Positions 11,375 through 23,416 are shown, counted from the first letter of the stretch. The stretch: 64,000 nucleotides of DNA from Agarophyton chilense (GCA_030374765.1 JARGXX010000080.1:62001-126000); one strand, 5' to 3'. The notes: a model not told the origin generated them from the letters alone. A program made the numbers and translations.

Positions 11375-13840
11375 ATGACTGAATCGCGCCGCCTCGGCGC
11401 ACGCGTTCGAACCAATTCGGTACCACGTCGGTGCACCTCGCGCCGCATCGTGGAATCGTCACCGATACCTCGAAGGGGTGGGTCGTCCTCACAAGCAGCA
11501 CTAGCGCTGGAGAGACGTGAGATGCCGGTTACCATTGACGTTGAAGAAGTCGGCGATTCCGAGGGGATTGATACCCCTGCAGTTATGCCTTTAAGGTCGA
11601 ATTGGTCCCGTTCCACGATACCTCAAAGGTCTGGAACCGCTCGCGACCGTACGCCGGCCTCTGTTGTACCCGGAAGGTCAGTGTCGGTACTACCGGAAAG
11701 GTTGGATCCGTTGGCTGTCTCTTCAGAACGGACCGAGGGGGCTCCATTTCAGAAGGATGAATACCCGCTGGTGTTCACCGCGGCGGTGGAGGTCGAGTCA
11801 TCACCTCGTTCGCCGGGTCGAGCTACGGCCTTCCCAACCATGTCAGGTAGCGGCCCATCCCGTGGCTGTGAATGCGGTGATATTACCAAGAGGGTGACTC
11901 GCTCGACTTCTCGAACGCCTACCAATATTGGTTTTCGCAGCATGCTTGTCCCTGCGACTCAGTTCTCCCCTGGGACTCCGGCTGACCCGTACCAACGCAG
12001 TGGTGGACTTCCTTCGACGATTCAAACCAATTGGGCTCCCAATCTCGCGTTCGGTGCAGCGAACCGGACGACAAGTCAGTACGGACCTTTTGGTATTACC
12101 TTCGACCAGGTGACGAATAATGACCTGTTGAAGCACGATTGGCCTGTGACGGTGGGGAATTCGTCACTGCCGGCAGCTCTTACCAGACCACAATTGGATA
12201 GCTACTTGGGTTTGTCCCGTTGGGACTGCGAGCGCCTTCGCTCCGTTCCATTGCTTTTGAAGAAACGGGACCAAGAGTCTCAACCTCGTCAGGGTCGACT
12301 GTAATGTTACCAGAGTCGGCAGCGTCATACACCTTTGGAGTATTTCATCCCGCCGATATATCCGAGCGACTTGCCGTGTGTGCGCATCGAACCGGAGCTC
12401 GATTATTACCGTTGATTGGTGGTGCAAGTGTGCCAGTACCCGTCTATTCAGGAGACTTACCTTCCGGTTTCACCTGACTTTGTTTCCATGAATCGGCCTT
12501 TCACCAATATCAATTGGGCTGACCGTAGTAGGTGGGGCGAGGATGCAGCGATGGAGAGTCGCGTTCGCACTCGCAACTCGTACACTCGCGTTATGCATAT
12601 GTTTCATAACGTCGAGTACTTCTCACAACCTACGAAGGACAGACGCGATTGGTACGTGCTTCGACCAGAGTGGTGGGAGTCCTATGAGGTTCCGTTATCA
12701 CTGAGCGCGCCCACTCCGCCAGTCTTGGCGTACTTCAGAAGTCAGATTTCCCGGAACCTAAAGCGGTATTACCTCATTTGGTCGATTGCCCTCTGGGAGT
12801 GGACCGTATTGGTTGCCATCCTGGCTCTGGAAGCCGCCCGTTACGGTATCGATTGGGATTGTCGCAGTCCCGACTCTGACACCTACCGAGATGGTGTTCA
12901 ACCTGCAGGTCGCATCTTCTTCATACCTCCGAGGGTTGCCCAGGATATTTCCCGATTTGGTTTCGAGAACATCGTGCAGGGGACCGATTATACCGTGAAG
13001 GATTTGGAATCGTATCTCGAGCAGAGCAAGAATTACCATTGGGATTCCCATCAAGGTTGGGAGGCTTTCGATCCCGCAACTTGGGAGATTGTGCATCGCC
13101 ACGCCCAATACTATCCCGGGGAGCCTCCTGTTTATGGAGCTCCCGCGAGCCCCGAAACTTGTCATGGTACTGTGAAGACACCAGTTGGTCGTTATGCTGG
13201 TCCCTTCCTGTCCGAGCCGTTACCTCAAGGTCGTAAGTCGCCTACCCCAACGGGTGTGACTCCTACTCAACCAAGCTCCTCGCGGGTTGCTGGTCCGGTT
13301 CGACCTCTGTTGGCATGTATTGCTCGTCCTCCGTCTCAACCTATGATGGATTCTCCGGCCGTCGTCGGTTTTCTGGCTCGAATTCGCCAGGCTTGCGTCA
13401 CCAACTTTCAGAGGGCTGGGCCTACCTCTGTGGTTGCTGCATTGACGCTCCTTGAAGGTTCGCTGCCGCGCCATACGCAATACATGAAGGCGCCGAACCA
13501 ACTTGGTGAGTTCCGGAATCAGTTCCAGTTGGACATGTAGCAACTGACCACCCGTCAGATTGCCAATCTGGCAAGAGTCTCTGCTGCTGCGCCATCTGAT
13601 CCCTTGATAGGTCCCCTTCTAGGTGCTAACTTGAACCCTGCGGTTTTTCAACCTGCTCCGGCGGTTCTTTTCTTTCATCCTCTTTTGGTTTCGGCTCTTC
13701 TACCCAGTGGCGGGGCTACCGCTCCTTCGCTACCTCTTAGGTCGATGGCTCCTAGCATTTCCGCAGGTTTCCCTCCGTGGGTAGTCAATAACACGGGTCC
13801 TCCCGATTCCATTGCTCCTGAACCGACAGGTCCTTCTTAA
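11375..13840 (+). pseudogene. antisense accessory ORF region of element 2, unknown protein (broken)
   Basis: Long coding-like stretch on the strand opposite to element 2's gag-pol, in the same relative place as the antisense ORF of element 1. No known domain. It has a Ser/Thr/Arg-rich N-terminal part, a central Trp/Tyr/Arg-rich part (with RIFFIPP, YHWD and FDPATW motifs at about 12,900-13,100) and a Pro/Ala-rich tail. The order of these motifs follows that in element 1, so the two are best seen as relatives. It appears broken. The function is unknown. Confidence 0.55.
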
Positions 13841-14144
13841 AGTAAATTGATGTCTGTTCTTGTCTCCTCTACTGTTACATTTGGTTGTTCTTTCGTGTCC
13901 TCCTTTGTAGGTACTCTGACACGCATATGCGTCCACCTTTTGCAGAAAACGAAGTCTTTTCTCCCCCTTCCTTTGGTCTGAGTACCACGAAGGTCTAAGG
14001 TTAGCCGTCTGCAGGCATCGGCTCCTTGCGACGGCGCAAATACCTGATACGGAAATGTGGGGGTATTGCGGCTGGGGGTTCGAGGGTGTCCCCTTCTGGG
14101 CCCCAGCCGTACCACCTGACGGTGTACTTCAGACCATTGTAGGT
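13841..14144 (-). other. spacer between antisense ORF and integrase tail of element 2
   Basis: No recognisable domain on either strand. It corresponds in place to the spacer, chromodomain and purine-rich region of element 1 but is much shorter. Confidence 0.4.
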
Positions 14145-17100
14145 TCACGTGTGGCCCACCAGACGGTCAACAGGAAATCTCTCTGAGGTTTGGTCCTGAT
14201 CTTTCAGGGGAACGCCACCTCGAGGGTTCATATGTTCCGAGATGGGAGCCTCGTTTATGGAAGCCGGGTCGAGAGCTCCCGCTGTTACCGTGTGAAGTTC
14301 TATTTCCGTCCCTGTTAGAGGGTTGTAATCCGGATCATCCCGTTGTAGTTCATCATTCACCTCAATTGGGGTGGGGTCCTCCGAGGGTCGAGTGCGCAGA
14401 GCTACAGCTCTATACTGTCGGGCTGAGGTGTACGCCTCCATGCCATGTTGAACCGTTTCAATTGCTACCGTAATACGGTCAATTGATATCGTATTCGGTA
14501 TTCCATCTTGCTCAACCGTAACGGTGTGGTGTGATACTTTCAATACCTTTGAAGGTCCCACTGATTTGGGTAGAAGCTTCGAATTGATTTCTCTGTCAAT
14601 AGCTTCATCGTCTGCTTCATTCTCCGGTCGTGGTCTTTTACCTGAAGGTGGGTTGTCTATGTAGACATATTGTCCCGAAGATACGGAGACCACTTTGGTT
14701 ACCCTACGGTCGTAGTCGGCCTTGTACCGCTTCTGAACTGCAGTGAGGCGGCTGTCTGCATGTTTAAGAGCCCTCCTCAACCTCACAAGGGTATTCCGCT
14801 TGACCTGGGCAGGGGTTAGTGCGCCTGCTGCAGTGCTGGTGGTATGATCTCCTTGCAGTACAATACCTGGGGGGTGTCGCGAAATAACCAAATCAAAGGG
14901 AGTGGTCTGTGTTGACCGGTGCACATGAAGGTTATAGGAGTAGGTGAGCAGTTGCACCAGCTCATCTCACCCAGTTTGGTGCTTTTCCGTATATTGTCGT
15001 AGCCTTGATACCAATGTGTGGTTAAAGCGCTCGACCAGTCCGTTCGTCTGCGGGTTGTATGCAGTAATGAAATAGTGCTTGATACCCAAGAGGTTACAGA
15101 CTGCTTCGAAGAACTTCGATGCCAAGTTTGAACCATTATCGGTAAGTAGGTACAGTGGTGCACCATACGGGTAGACCCAATTGTTGAGAAACGCGATCGC
15201 CAGCGTGGGTGACTTCGTCTCCTTTAAAGGTATCGCTCTCGTGAGCTTCGAGAACCTGTCGGTGATCACTAGAATGTGCTGATACCCGTTCTTGGTCTTG
15301 GGAAGTGGCCCTAGAAGGTCTATCGCAACAATCTCCAGTGGACCCGTTGCTGGAAACAGCTTGAGGTACTTTCGATGCTTTCGAATACCACCGCGGGTAC
15401 GAACACAAGATTCGCATTGACCTACAAAGGTATAGACATCCTGGGCCATATGAAGCCAATAGAACTGTTACCTCAAGGTGTAATACATCCTGGTGGCACC
15501 GGGGTGTCCCGATAGTCGCGGGTAGTGCGCGAGATACAAGACTCTCGGGCGCAGTGCCTTCGGAAACACCTTTTGAAGGATATCATCCAAGGTGGACTTT
15601 CTCACGATGTACCCATTGTGGTCCACATCGAACGATGATCCTTTGAAACCGATTTGGTCAGCCAGGGTTCTGCAGTACGCATCCTGGGCCTGTTCTCGAA
15701 GAAATTCCTCTCGGGTTACGGGCATGACGTTCGTTTCCTCTAGGGTCAGTATCTGCGTTGCCATGTCGATGTTTCGCAAAGCACCTGCTTCAGGTAAGTC
15801 CCAATATCCTTCTAGGTGTTCGCCGGTACCATTTTGGTTTGATGACACTAAAAAGCAACGGATATCATCGTTTACCGGTTCTGTCTCTAACCCTGAGGTG
15901 TTTAAGCGTGACATAGCGTCAGCTATGTTGTGCTTGATACCTGGAAGGTACTGTACGTCGTATTCAAACTCCGACAGTCTCAACCTCCAACGGGCAAGTC
16001 TACCAGACGCATCTGCGAGTCCGAAGACCCACTTTAAGGCGTCTTGGTCCGTGCGCAACGTAAAGCGCTCACCATACATGTATTGACGGAGCATCAACAT
16101 GCTCCACTCTACTGCTAGACATTCCTTCTCGGTTACCGTGTAGTTCTGCTCCGCCTCATTCATAGCGCGGCTCCAGTATCCTTTAGGTAATGTGTCTCCG
16201 TTGTGCTGCTCTTGCATGAGACAACAACCAATTTGGGCATGGGATGCATCTGTATCCAGCGTGTACGGTAGACCTGTTTTCGGTAACGCTAAGATTGGCG
16301 GCGAGAACAGTGCTCCTTTCAACTCCTCAAAGGTATCCATTTAGTCGTTCGATAGATTCTCAAACTGTTCAGGTTGACCTTTCTGGAGCTTCTTGTTGAG
16401 AAGAGCCGCTATTTTCGCGAATCCCTTCACGAAGCGACGATAGACGTTACATAAACCTATAAACGATCGTACATCTGTCTGGGATTCTGGCAACTTGACC
16501 TCCTGTACGGCTCCAATGTTGCTCATCGCAACCTCTAGGGTACCAGGCCCTATGATATGGGCCAGGTATTCAACCGTGTTGGTAAAGAAGACGCATTTTC
16601 GTAGCTTCAGCGTCACCCCGGCCTCAGCTAGGAGGGTAAGTACGGTGCGTACGTGTGCAAAATGCTCTTCTACCGATCTGGAATAGATGATTACATCATA
16701 GATGTATACCAAGGCGGTTGTCCATTTAACCTTCGAAACGATGATGTCCAACGCCCTTTCAAAGGTGGCTGGAGCATTGCGCAACCCGAAAGGCATCCGT
16801 GTGAAGCGAAAAACCTGCATGGCACGTGAAGGTCGTTTTGTCTCGATCTTCCTCACCTACGGGTACCTGCCAATAACCACAATTGGCATCCAACGTGGTA
16901 AATATCTGCGCATCTCCCAAGGAGGCGATGCACTCATCCATTCTAGTTATCGGGTACGAATCCCTGATGGTCACTCTATTGGGCCTCCTGTAGTCCACAA
17001 AAAACCTAATACGGTTATCCCCTTTCTTCTGAACCAGAACCACGGGACTAGCCCAATCTGAGTTGGCTGGTTCAATTACACCTTTTTGTAGCATTCGCTC

Positions 17101-20100
17101 CACTTCTTTGAGTTCTACCTCTCTCGCCTTCGGACCTGCACGGTATGGTTGCTGATAAATCGGCTTCGAGTCAGGGAGGAGCTCGATGCGATGCTGTGTG
17201 GCCTTAATTTGGCCCAGATGGCCTGCCAAAATGGTTTCGAACTCCTCCAGAAGGTCGGTAATACGGCCCCGCAGTTCGCCGTTATCTTCATCGATCTGGA
17301 CTGTATCTTGCCATTGCCTCTCAGGGTCAGGTTCCTCTTCTTTGTCTACTGATGCCTTATCGGTTAGCTTTGCTTCCAAGTTGGTATTTATCGATACCTT
17401 TGTGGTTTTGAACGCATTTGCGCACCCCCCTTCCTTATCGAAGGCGACTTCGCCGAGATCAGTGTGAGCTACGGTGAAGACCCCTTGTGGTGCCGGTTGT
17501 GCGATGCCTACATTAGTATTTTTTGGTAACTTCACGTCGTGACTGCTGAAGTTACTGAGACACTCCTGAAAGGGTTGATTTGGGATGTTGTCGACAATCC
17601 CGGTGGCCATCAAGGTGAGGTGTCGATGTGCTAACCTCGGATGGTTTTGTAGTATGACCAGCCCGGGGTTCGCACACGACACCGGTACCAATATTTGGTG
17701 CATTGGCGGGATAACAACCTGTTTGGTAATGCGCACTTTGTTGGAGACCGTTTCGGTGGATATCGTCTTTTTCGGTTTGCCGAACCATCCCCGTTTGGTT
17801 TCCGTATTACCTAAAATGGCAATTCGTCCCCCGTAACGTAGGGCGACGGTACCAGAACCAGGAAGGATTGCTTTGACATGTCTGTCAATGAAGTTCGTAC
17901 CTAGTAGGCAGTCTGTTGGTAAAAGATCGACAACAAAGAATTGCAATCTTACCTTGAGGTGTCCGAGCTGCACCACAGTGGTGAGCATACCTCGAAGGTT
18001 TAGTGGGCGCTCATTTGCATCCACCAGCGGGTTGTTGTCGGGAGGTCGGCTCAAGTTCCGAAGTACCGCCTCAGGTATGACGCGGGAGTTCAGGACGTTT
18101 GGGCCCGCCCTCGTATCCAACACGCAGGTGACCGGAACCGCAAGGCGAGCGAAGAAACACATTGAAGCATGTACTTTTTAGTTATTGTACTTCATATGAC
18201 AAACCGGAGTGTTCTCTTCCACCTTCAAGGTTCTGGGTAGCTATTGGCCTTCAGATTGCAGGTTGGGTTCGGCCATTACGCCAACCATTCGGTGTTTCCT
18301 CCTGTACGGGAGGGGTGAGTCCAAGTTTGGTGTTTCCTCTATGGTATTGACCTGTACCGGTGTATGGGGTTGGAACCTATTTGGTGGTTGCGTTGAAGAC
18401 CCATAGAGGCGTTGGTGATTCTGCATGCGAGCCTGAAACAACTTGCCTCTCATCCCTGGAGGTATGTTAGCGCAACTGTTTGCTCAATGGTCTGTCGCGA
18501 GACAAAACCAGCAAACGAGGCCTCCAGTTTGTGGGTCTCGCGTTACCGCTGAGGGGGGTCTCGAAGCCTGGTTGGTAGGAGCAGTGGTGTAGGATGTGTG
18601 TGGCGAGTTATGGGAGCTCGCTCCCTGCATCCTATGCGAGCTCACCGCACTTGGCAGCGATTGTACCGAGTTTGGTGTAGGCATTGACGACCAATTTCCT
18701 ATCGTCGAAGGTTTCGAGAACCGCCCCTGGGTCGCTACCAAGTGGATAGCGGTCCCTGTAGGTACTTCGATGTGCGAGCTACCCTCTGAGGTTGTAGTGT
18801 CTTCAATTTCCAAGACCGACCTTTTCGGTTTATCCTTCGAGGCTGGAGGCACGGCTGGTCTCTTTCCCAGCCGAAGGGTATCTCCAAGGCCCTGGGAGTA
18901 TCGAGCCAGCCCATTGTAGTCTACCTTTCGGTTATTGGCCAGGTAGTTGCGTACCTGGGAACGGATCGCTTTGTCTACATTGTCGGGAAATAGCGACTTT
19001 AACCAAGAGGTAGTGAACACATTACCACAGCGGGTTCCCAGATTCCACAGCGCGAGCGAAAACTCCGATTCGGTTTGCCCAGACCTTTGATGGTAGGGGA
19101 GGACTTCCGAATCAGTCTCTTGGATAAACTCATCGGTGGCGTATGTTTCCAAAAGGAAATGGACCACTTCTGGGTATGACTCCAACATCTCTGTGCCATC
19201 CTCATCCATCGCTAAGGTATTGCCGCGGAGCCTACCCTGCAGCAAGTAGTTTGACTGTCCTTTCAGGTAAAATTGAAATAGCCACATAGCAGTGCCCTCG
19301 GAAAATCCATTTTGGTCACATGCAAGCTTTAACTTCTGTAGAAAATCAATCAACGCAATAGGATCCGTACCTGTGAAGGTTGTGTCACCCATTTGGAAGC
19401 TGAGCTTCTTGTGGTGGTTAGTAATCTTCTGAGCAACCTCTTTGGTGTATTCAGACGATTTGTTGATCAACCGATAAGTCCTGTAATCAAATGCTTTGGT
19501 GAACATATCGTTTAACGATTGGTGCACCTCCAGGTCCATTTTGGTGTCCGTCTCAGAGTCGGGCGACTCATTGTATCGCTTTCTACCCTTTCGGTTCTTT
19601 TTCGACGACTTCTTCGTCGACCTGTTTGGTTTCTTCTTCTTCCTACTTTTACGGTCATCATCCGACGATGAACTTGTATCGAAACTGGAGTCTGACGAGT
19701 CGGGGTCTGAATCATCCTCTCGATTCTTTCCCCTCTTCGGCCTCCGCTTCTTCCCTTTTCGGTTTCTTCGTCGTTCATCCAACAAGTCAGACGAATCGTC
19801 CTTGGGACCATCTCCATGGGTATCCTTTTTAACGAAACCAGTAATTGGTGGCAGATAGATGTCTTGATGATCTACCTTCCCCGGGACCTCTTGACTTTGC
19901 CTTGGACCTTTTAGGTACTTACTATCAGTAGGTAAGTGTTTGGAATGGATGGAATGACCCATTTGGAACCCCTGTGGTATGCACTTTGCGATATTCACCT
20001 GTGTAGGTCGGGATTCTGCGAATCCCTCGGAAACCCAAAAGTCCTGCACAGCCCCGTAAACATGCTCCCTAGTATCTGTAAAGAGATAATGTTTCACCAT

Positions 20101-20611
20101 TTCAGGTATCCTTTCCGACAGCTCTTGAGCTGCTCGGTCAACCACAATACGGGTAAATGCATCGACGTCCATTGAGGGCGGAACCATCCGGGTATCCGAC
20201 TTCTCCTTCACGGTAAATGCATCCTCGACTGCGAGGGTGACGAGCGCTTTCGCTCGCTCTTCGAGCTGAGGCCAAAGCTTCTCCGCTGCAACCTCAATTG
20301 ATAATTCCCTCTGAGGTTCCGTTGCCATAGCCGGCGGACCATGTACCTTTACGGTTTTGTCCCGAGGGTGCCGGAGCAGCTCCTCGGGGTTCTCCAGAAT
20401 TGTTTGAGCCGATGGGGCTCCTTTAGGACCTTTATGGCTTGGCGGGGCGCTCGCCCCACGCGTATTCCTTTCAGGTCGTTCCATTGGTGACCAATAGTGG
20501 TATCCTGTATTGCTTTGCGGGATTTCCTGAAACCAAATAGATATACGAACGTCCAATCCTTCTCGGAATGTCGTGTGAACTGTGAAGGTACGACGAAACC
20601 CAAAAACACTT

Positions 20612-20628
20612 TCTAAGTCGGGAGACCA
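20612..20628 (-). promoter_or_regulatory. candidate primer-binding site of element 2
   Basis: On the minus strand the sequence starts TGGTCTCCCGACTTAGA, three bases after the ...GTACGACA end of the candidate LTR. A TGG start just inside the LTR is what a site complementary to a tRNA 3' CCA end looks like. The priming tRNA was not identified. Confidence 0.45.
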
Positions 20629-20631
20629 AAA

Positions 20632-21148
20632 TGTCGTACAATCACGTTGGGGGTATGCTACTGTCTTGTCTTGGGAGCGTAGTGACGCTCAACCGTAGGG
20701 AGCTTGTTGGCACTCAACCTTAAAAGGTGGACGTAGTAAACGTCGATGGTAACAGGGCACCGTGAAAACCCGCCGGGGCAAATGGCGGGGCAAATAGCCT
20801 ATACCGTGTAGGTGAACGATGGTAGGCGTCGAAGAGCGGGAAAGCCTGTGTGATAGTTGAGAAACAATGAACCAAAATGTATAGTCGTGACCCAAGTGGT
20901 GCCTGTCTTTATCAGATTAGGATGGGGGAGGTGCAGTTCTCTATATGCAGTGGACTGCACTCTCCAGATCACCCGGGAGGTGCCAGCAAGGCACGGTCTG
21001 TGACCTAGTGTCAGAGACCTAGCCAGCACTGGCTACAGTGCCAGGTGGCCACTACACTACTGTACAAAAACTATTATCATTACAATTACAAGTACAAACA
21101 ATTACTCAACCAGAAGGTACATGTCAACAATACACGCGGCTGACAACA
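20632..21148 (-). repeat. candidate 5' LTR of element 2
   Basis: On the minus strand this 517-bp stretch starts TGTTGTCA and ends TGTACGACA, giving TG...CA ends with a short imperfect inverted repeat. A TATA-like CATATAGAG lies about 200 bp in, and the primer-binding-site candidate follows. No second copy was found near 10.3-11.4 kb, so the assignment rests on its own features and its position before gag. Confidence 0.45.
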
Positions 21149-21211
21149 CCTAGATGGTAGATCGCCCGGAGCTGCATGGAAGATGATCCCTCGCACCCAT
21201 CACTTACAAGG

Positions 21212-21654
21212 TCAGTATACTATATTGAAAACCTCAAAAGTCAAACCTTCTGCCACTTTACGACATTTCCGAGCTTCTAGAAACTTGAAAGGCTTTCCAA
21301 TATCTTCAGTTGGATCCTTGATCTTTTCCCCGTTGAAAAGCGCTTTTGTGATACACAGGACGTCATATTTGTTCACTTCAGTTGGTTTGTTTCGAATCAC
21401 AGTGCTGTGGCAGGCAAAGAAACGTACGCACTGTTTCAAAATGGTTTTAACTCGGGTACAGGTAGAGACAAGCGGTCGGAAAGAGAACTTATTGGCTTTG
21501 CATGTTTGTACTCGTTCCATATCTTTTCGTAAAACGTGTTGCCTTTTTTCTCTGATCCCACGAAAGGATCTTTGGAAACTCGAATCCAATATTTTGCAAG
21601 CACAACGTCTTCTTCCACAGAACAGTTGCAGCCGCGAACGTTTGCGGCAGACAT
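21212..21654 (-). pseudogene. Myb/SANT (trihelix, NAM-associated-like) protein, broken
   Basis: From the ATG at 21654 the N-terminal ~60 codons read as a Myb/trihelix-like DNA-binding domain: a charged start (SVEEDVVLAKYW), then KDPFVGSEKKGNTF and a W-x-x-Y motif (IWNEYK). The conserved second half of the domain (VKTILKQCVRF, then GKPFKFLEARKCR) continues in a different frame about halfway along, so the gene carries a one-step frameshift or a very small intron. The protein stops shortly after the FxFLxxxK motif, where family members normally continue. The stop lies only 63 bp from the end of the element 2 LTR, which suggests the element's arrival cut the gene. Proteins of this type occur both as plant-like transcription factors and as the Myb-like partner of PIF/Harbinger DNA transposons; the sequence does not decide between these. 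Confidence 0.5.
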
Positions 21655-22518
21655 GACGAGATGCTCCAAATTCTGGTGTGGGAGTTGTGCAGGGAGAGAC
21701 ACAATGATAAGAGGACAATAGAAAAACAGGAGAGAGGAAAAGTGTCGCAGATGTACTTGGACGACCAAGGAAAGAATGTAGTGGAGTTTTGGAGATGTAT
21801 TGCAGTTTTGGTTTGCTTTTTCGCGAACAGCCGACAAAGACTTTCGCGCCAACTTCTCGCGAATGAAAGTGCGGCGCTTGGATAGACCGGAAGCAAATCG
21901 AGGTGGCAAAAGGAGGCAGATTTGCCACCTCGGTTTATTATTTGGTGTGATGCGAAAGTGCGTTCGTAGTTTGGTTCTATCCGGTGGGGATGACCGAAAA
22001 GCGCGCAAGTGCTAAAGTATGACGCATTTGGTCGTTTTCTGCTTTTGTTTCGCACGGGTGGAGATGCTCTTAGACTTTCAGTGGAGATGAATCCCTCCAC
22101 AACGGTGAACCAAACCGAAGAAATGTTGTTTGTACCTTTCTCAGAAATATTGGAAAACAAAAAACTTTTCCTAAGTTTCGAGAAGACGTGGCCAGGCGAT
22201 CGTGGGATAGGTCTTAAAATTTGCAGACATATGAAGCTCATTTCGTGAGGCCAAACGGATTGTGAGTTCGAAACCGACCAATCAGCGTGCGGCTTCGTGC
22301 CCTCACGCATAATTCACATCGGTTTCTCCCCACAAGTTCTGGCCTGTGTCAGTCGGGTGACTGCTGTCTTCGTCCGCAGGATTGTCGAGCGCTGCACTTC
22401 ATACGGTGGTGAACGGCCGAGTCGAAAGCGTGCACTTCTTCATATAAAACAGCTCAAGGCCAAAGCCCCACTAGTTTATCTTGTTGCCTCCTCCCGAAGT
22501 AACACAGCTCTCCTAAAA
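21655..22518. other. upstream region of the MORN/J-domain gene, no gene seen
   Basis: Several open frames overlap here but none has a domain or a stable frame. A TATA-like ATATAAAA lies at about 22440-22447, some 75 bp before the ATG at 22519, and fits as the promoter of the next gene. Confidence 0.4.
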
Positions 22519-23376
22519 ATGGTGGACGAGCAGACCTCCAAAGAGGATATCAACGGCCAGCAACTTATTGAGGCCACGCTGACTAAGCTCGACCTCGACG
22601 CTACGCCCTTTGAAGAACTCCAACTCGCTCGAGTCGTGACGAGAAAGCAACAGCAAATCACATTTGTCAACTACAATTCTGATCAGGATGACTCCGACTC
22701 AGATGAAGAAGATGGCAGATTAATTACCACAAGAGAGTATCACGACAACGGCCAGCCTCGTTTGTTCAAGACGTTTCAACGTCTCAATGACCACTCCGGA
22801 ATGCCCTACAGGCGAATTGTGGAGGAAAAGCATTTCGATATTGGGGGTGTTTGTCGAGTCGATGTTCACTTCGCCGTCGGTCAACCCTATCTTTACCGAA
22901 AGCACTACTGGCATAATCAACAGCTGAAGTCCGAGTCCGTGTTCATGGTGGATGATGAAGTGACCATGAGCTGTAAGAAATGGGGCCACTGGCGAACATA
23001 CTACGAATCCGGTAACATTAAGACAGAGCTGCAATATCGAGATGGTGTTCGTTATGGATTTTGCAAACGATATGCTCCAGACGGAGCCGTGGAATGGGTG
23101 AAGGATTATACCAAGCAATACTTGGACCGCATTGAGAACTTTAACGAGAAGAAAGGAAAAGTGTCCTTTTCCATCATGGACGCGTGTGACGTTCTTGGTT
23201 TCGAATCCCTGCCGGGCTCTATGAAGGAAGTTAGTTCTCAGTATCGCACAAAATGTGCCCTTTTCCACCCCGATAAAACCCCGGACCCCAATGCTGCCGA
23301 AGAGTTCACCAAAATCAGCCGAGCCCGTGACGTTCTAAAGGATTATTTTGAGAACCATAGTCATCCTCCCCAGTGA
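22519..23376 (+). CDS. MORN-like repeat protein with C-terminal J domain
   Basis: 285 residues from the ATG at 22519. The frame is open further upstream, but a TATA-like box at ~22440 implies a transcript start near 22470, which favours this ATG. After an acidic stretch (DQDDSDSDEEDG, about residue 57) come MORN/YwqK-like units of the type 'G-x-W-x-x-Y-Y-x-x-G-N-I' and 'Y-x-x-G-V-R-Y-G' in residues ~75-200. The last ~75 residues form a J domain with the HPD signature at 250-252 (HPDKTPDP), so the protein should stimulate an Hsp70 ATPase. The MORN-like part may bind membrane or act as a scaffold. J domains are common, but the union with these repeats is unusual. No transit peptide or membrane helix is seen from the chosen start. 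The gene is convergent with the SET-domain gene, with only 40 bp between them. Confidence 0.75.
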   Translation: MVDEQTSKEDINGQQLIEATLTKLDLDATPFEELQLARVVTRKQQQITFVNYNSDQDDSDSDEEDGRLITTREYHDNGQPRLFKTFQRLNDHSGMPYRRIVEEKHFDIGGVCRVDVHFAVGQPYLYRKHYWHNQQLKSESVFMVDDEVTMSCKKWGHWRTYYESGNIKTELQYRDGVRYGFCKRYAPDGAVEWVKDYTKQYLDRIENFNEKKGKVSFSIMDACDVLGFESLPGSMKEVSSQYRTKCALFHPDKTPDPNAAEEFTKISRARDVLKDYFENHSHPPQ

Positions 23377-23416
23377 AGGGCAGGTTGTAAATGCGACAAA
23401 ATTGTCTTCGGTCTTA

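Larger units (their letters stand above)
11375..21148 (-). mobile_element. Element 2: Ty3/gypsy-type LTR retroelement (broken)
   Basis: Parts in order on the minus strand: 5' LTR candidate (20632-21148); primer-binding site; gag (~20,480-18,480) with a highly basic and serine-rich tract (~19,850-19,560), the FTGTDPI region shared with element 1 and a zinc knuckle near its end; aspartic protease (~18,120-17,850); reverse transcriptase (~17,150-16,450); RNase H (~16,330-15,850); integrase (~15,500-14,650) with a C-terminal domain to about 14,450; then the antisense ORF region on the other strand. The order of enzymes is Ty3/gypsy. No chromodomain was seen between integrase and the antisense ORF, unlike element 1. 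It has several breaks and looks old. It faces element 1 tail to tail. Confidence 0.85.

Noticed and set aside
21489-22310. 273-codon minus-strand open frame
   Set aside because: It overlaps the Myb/trihelix-like pseudogene in another frame and has no domain; the conserved motifs lie in the neighbouring frames.
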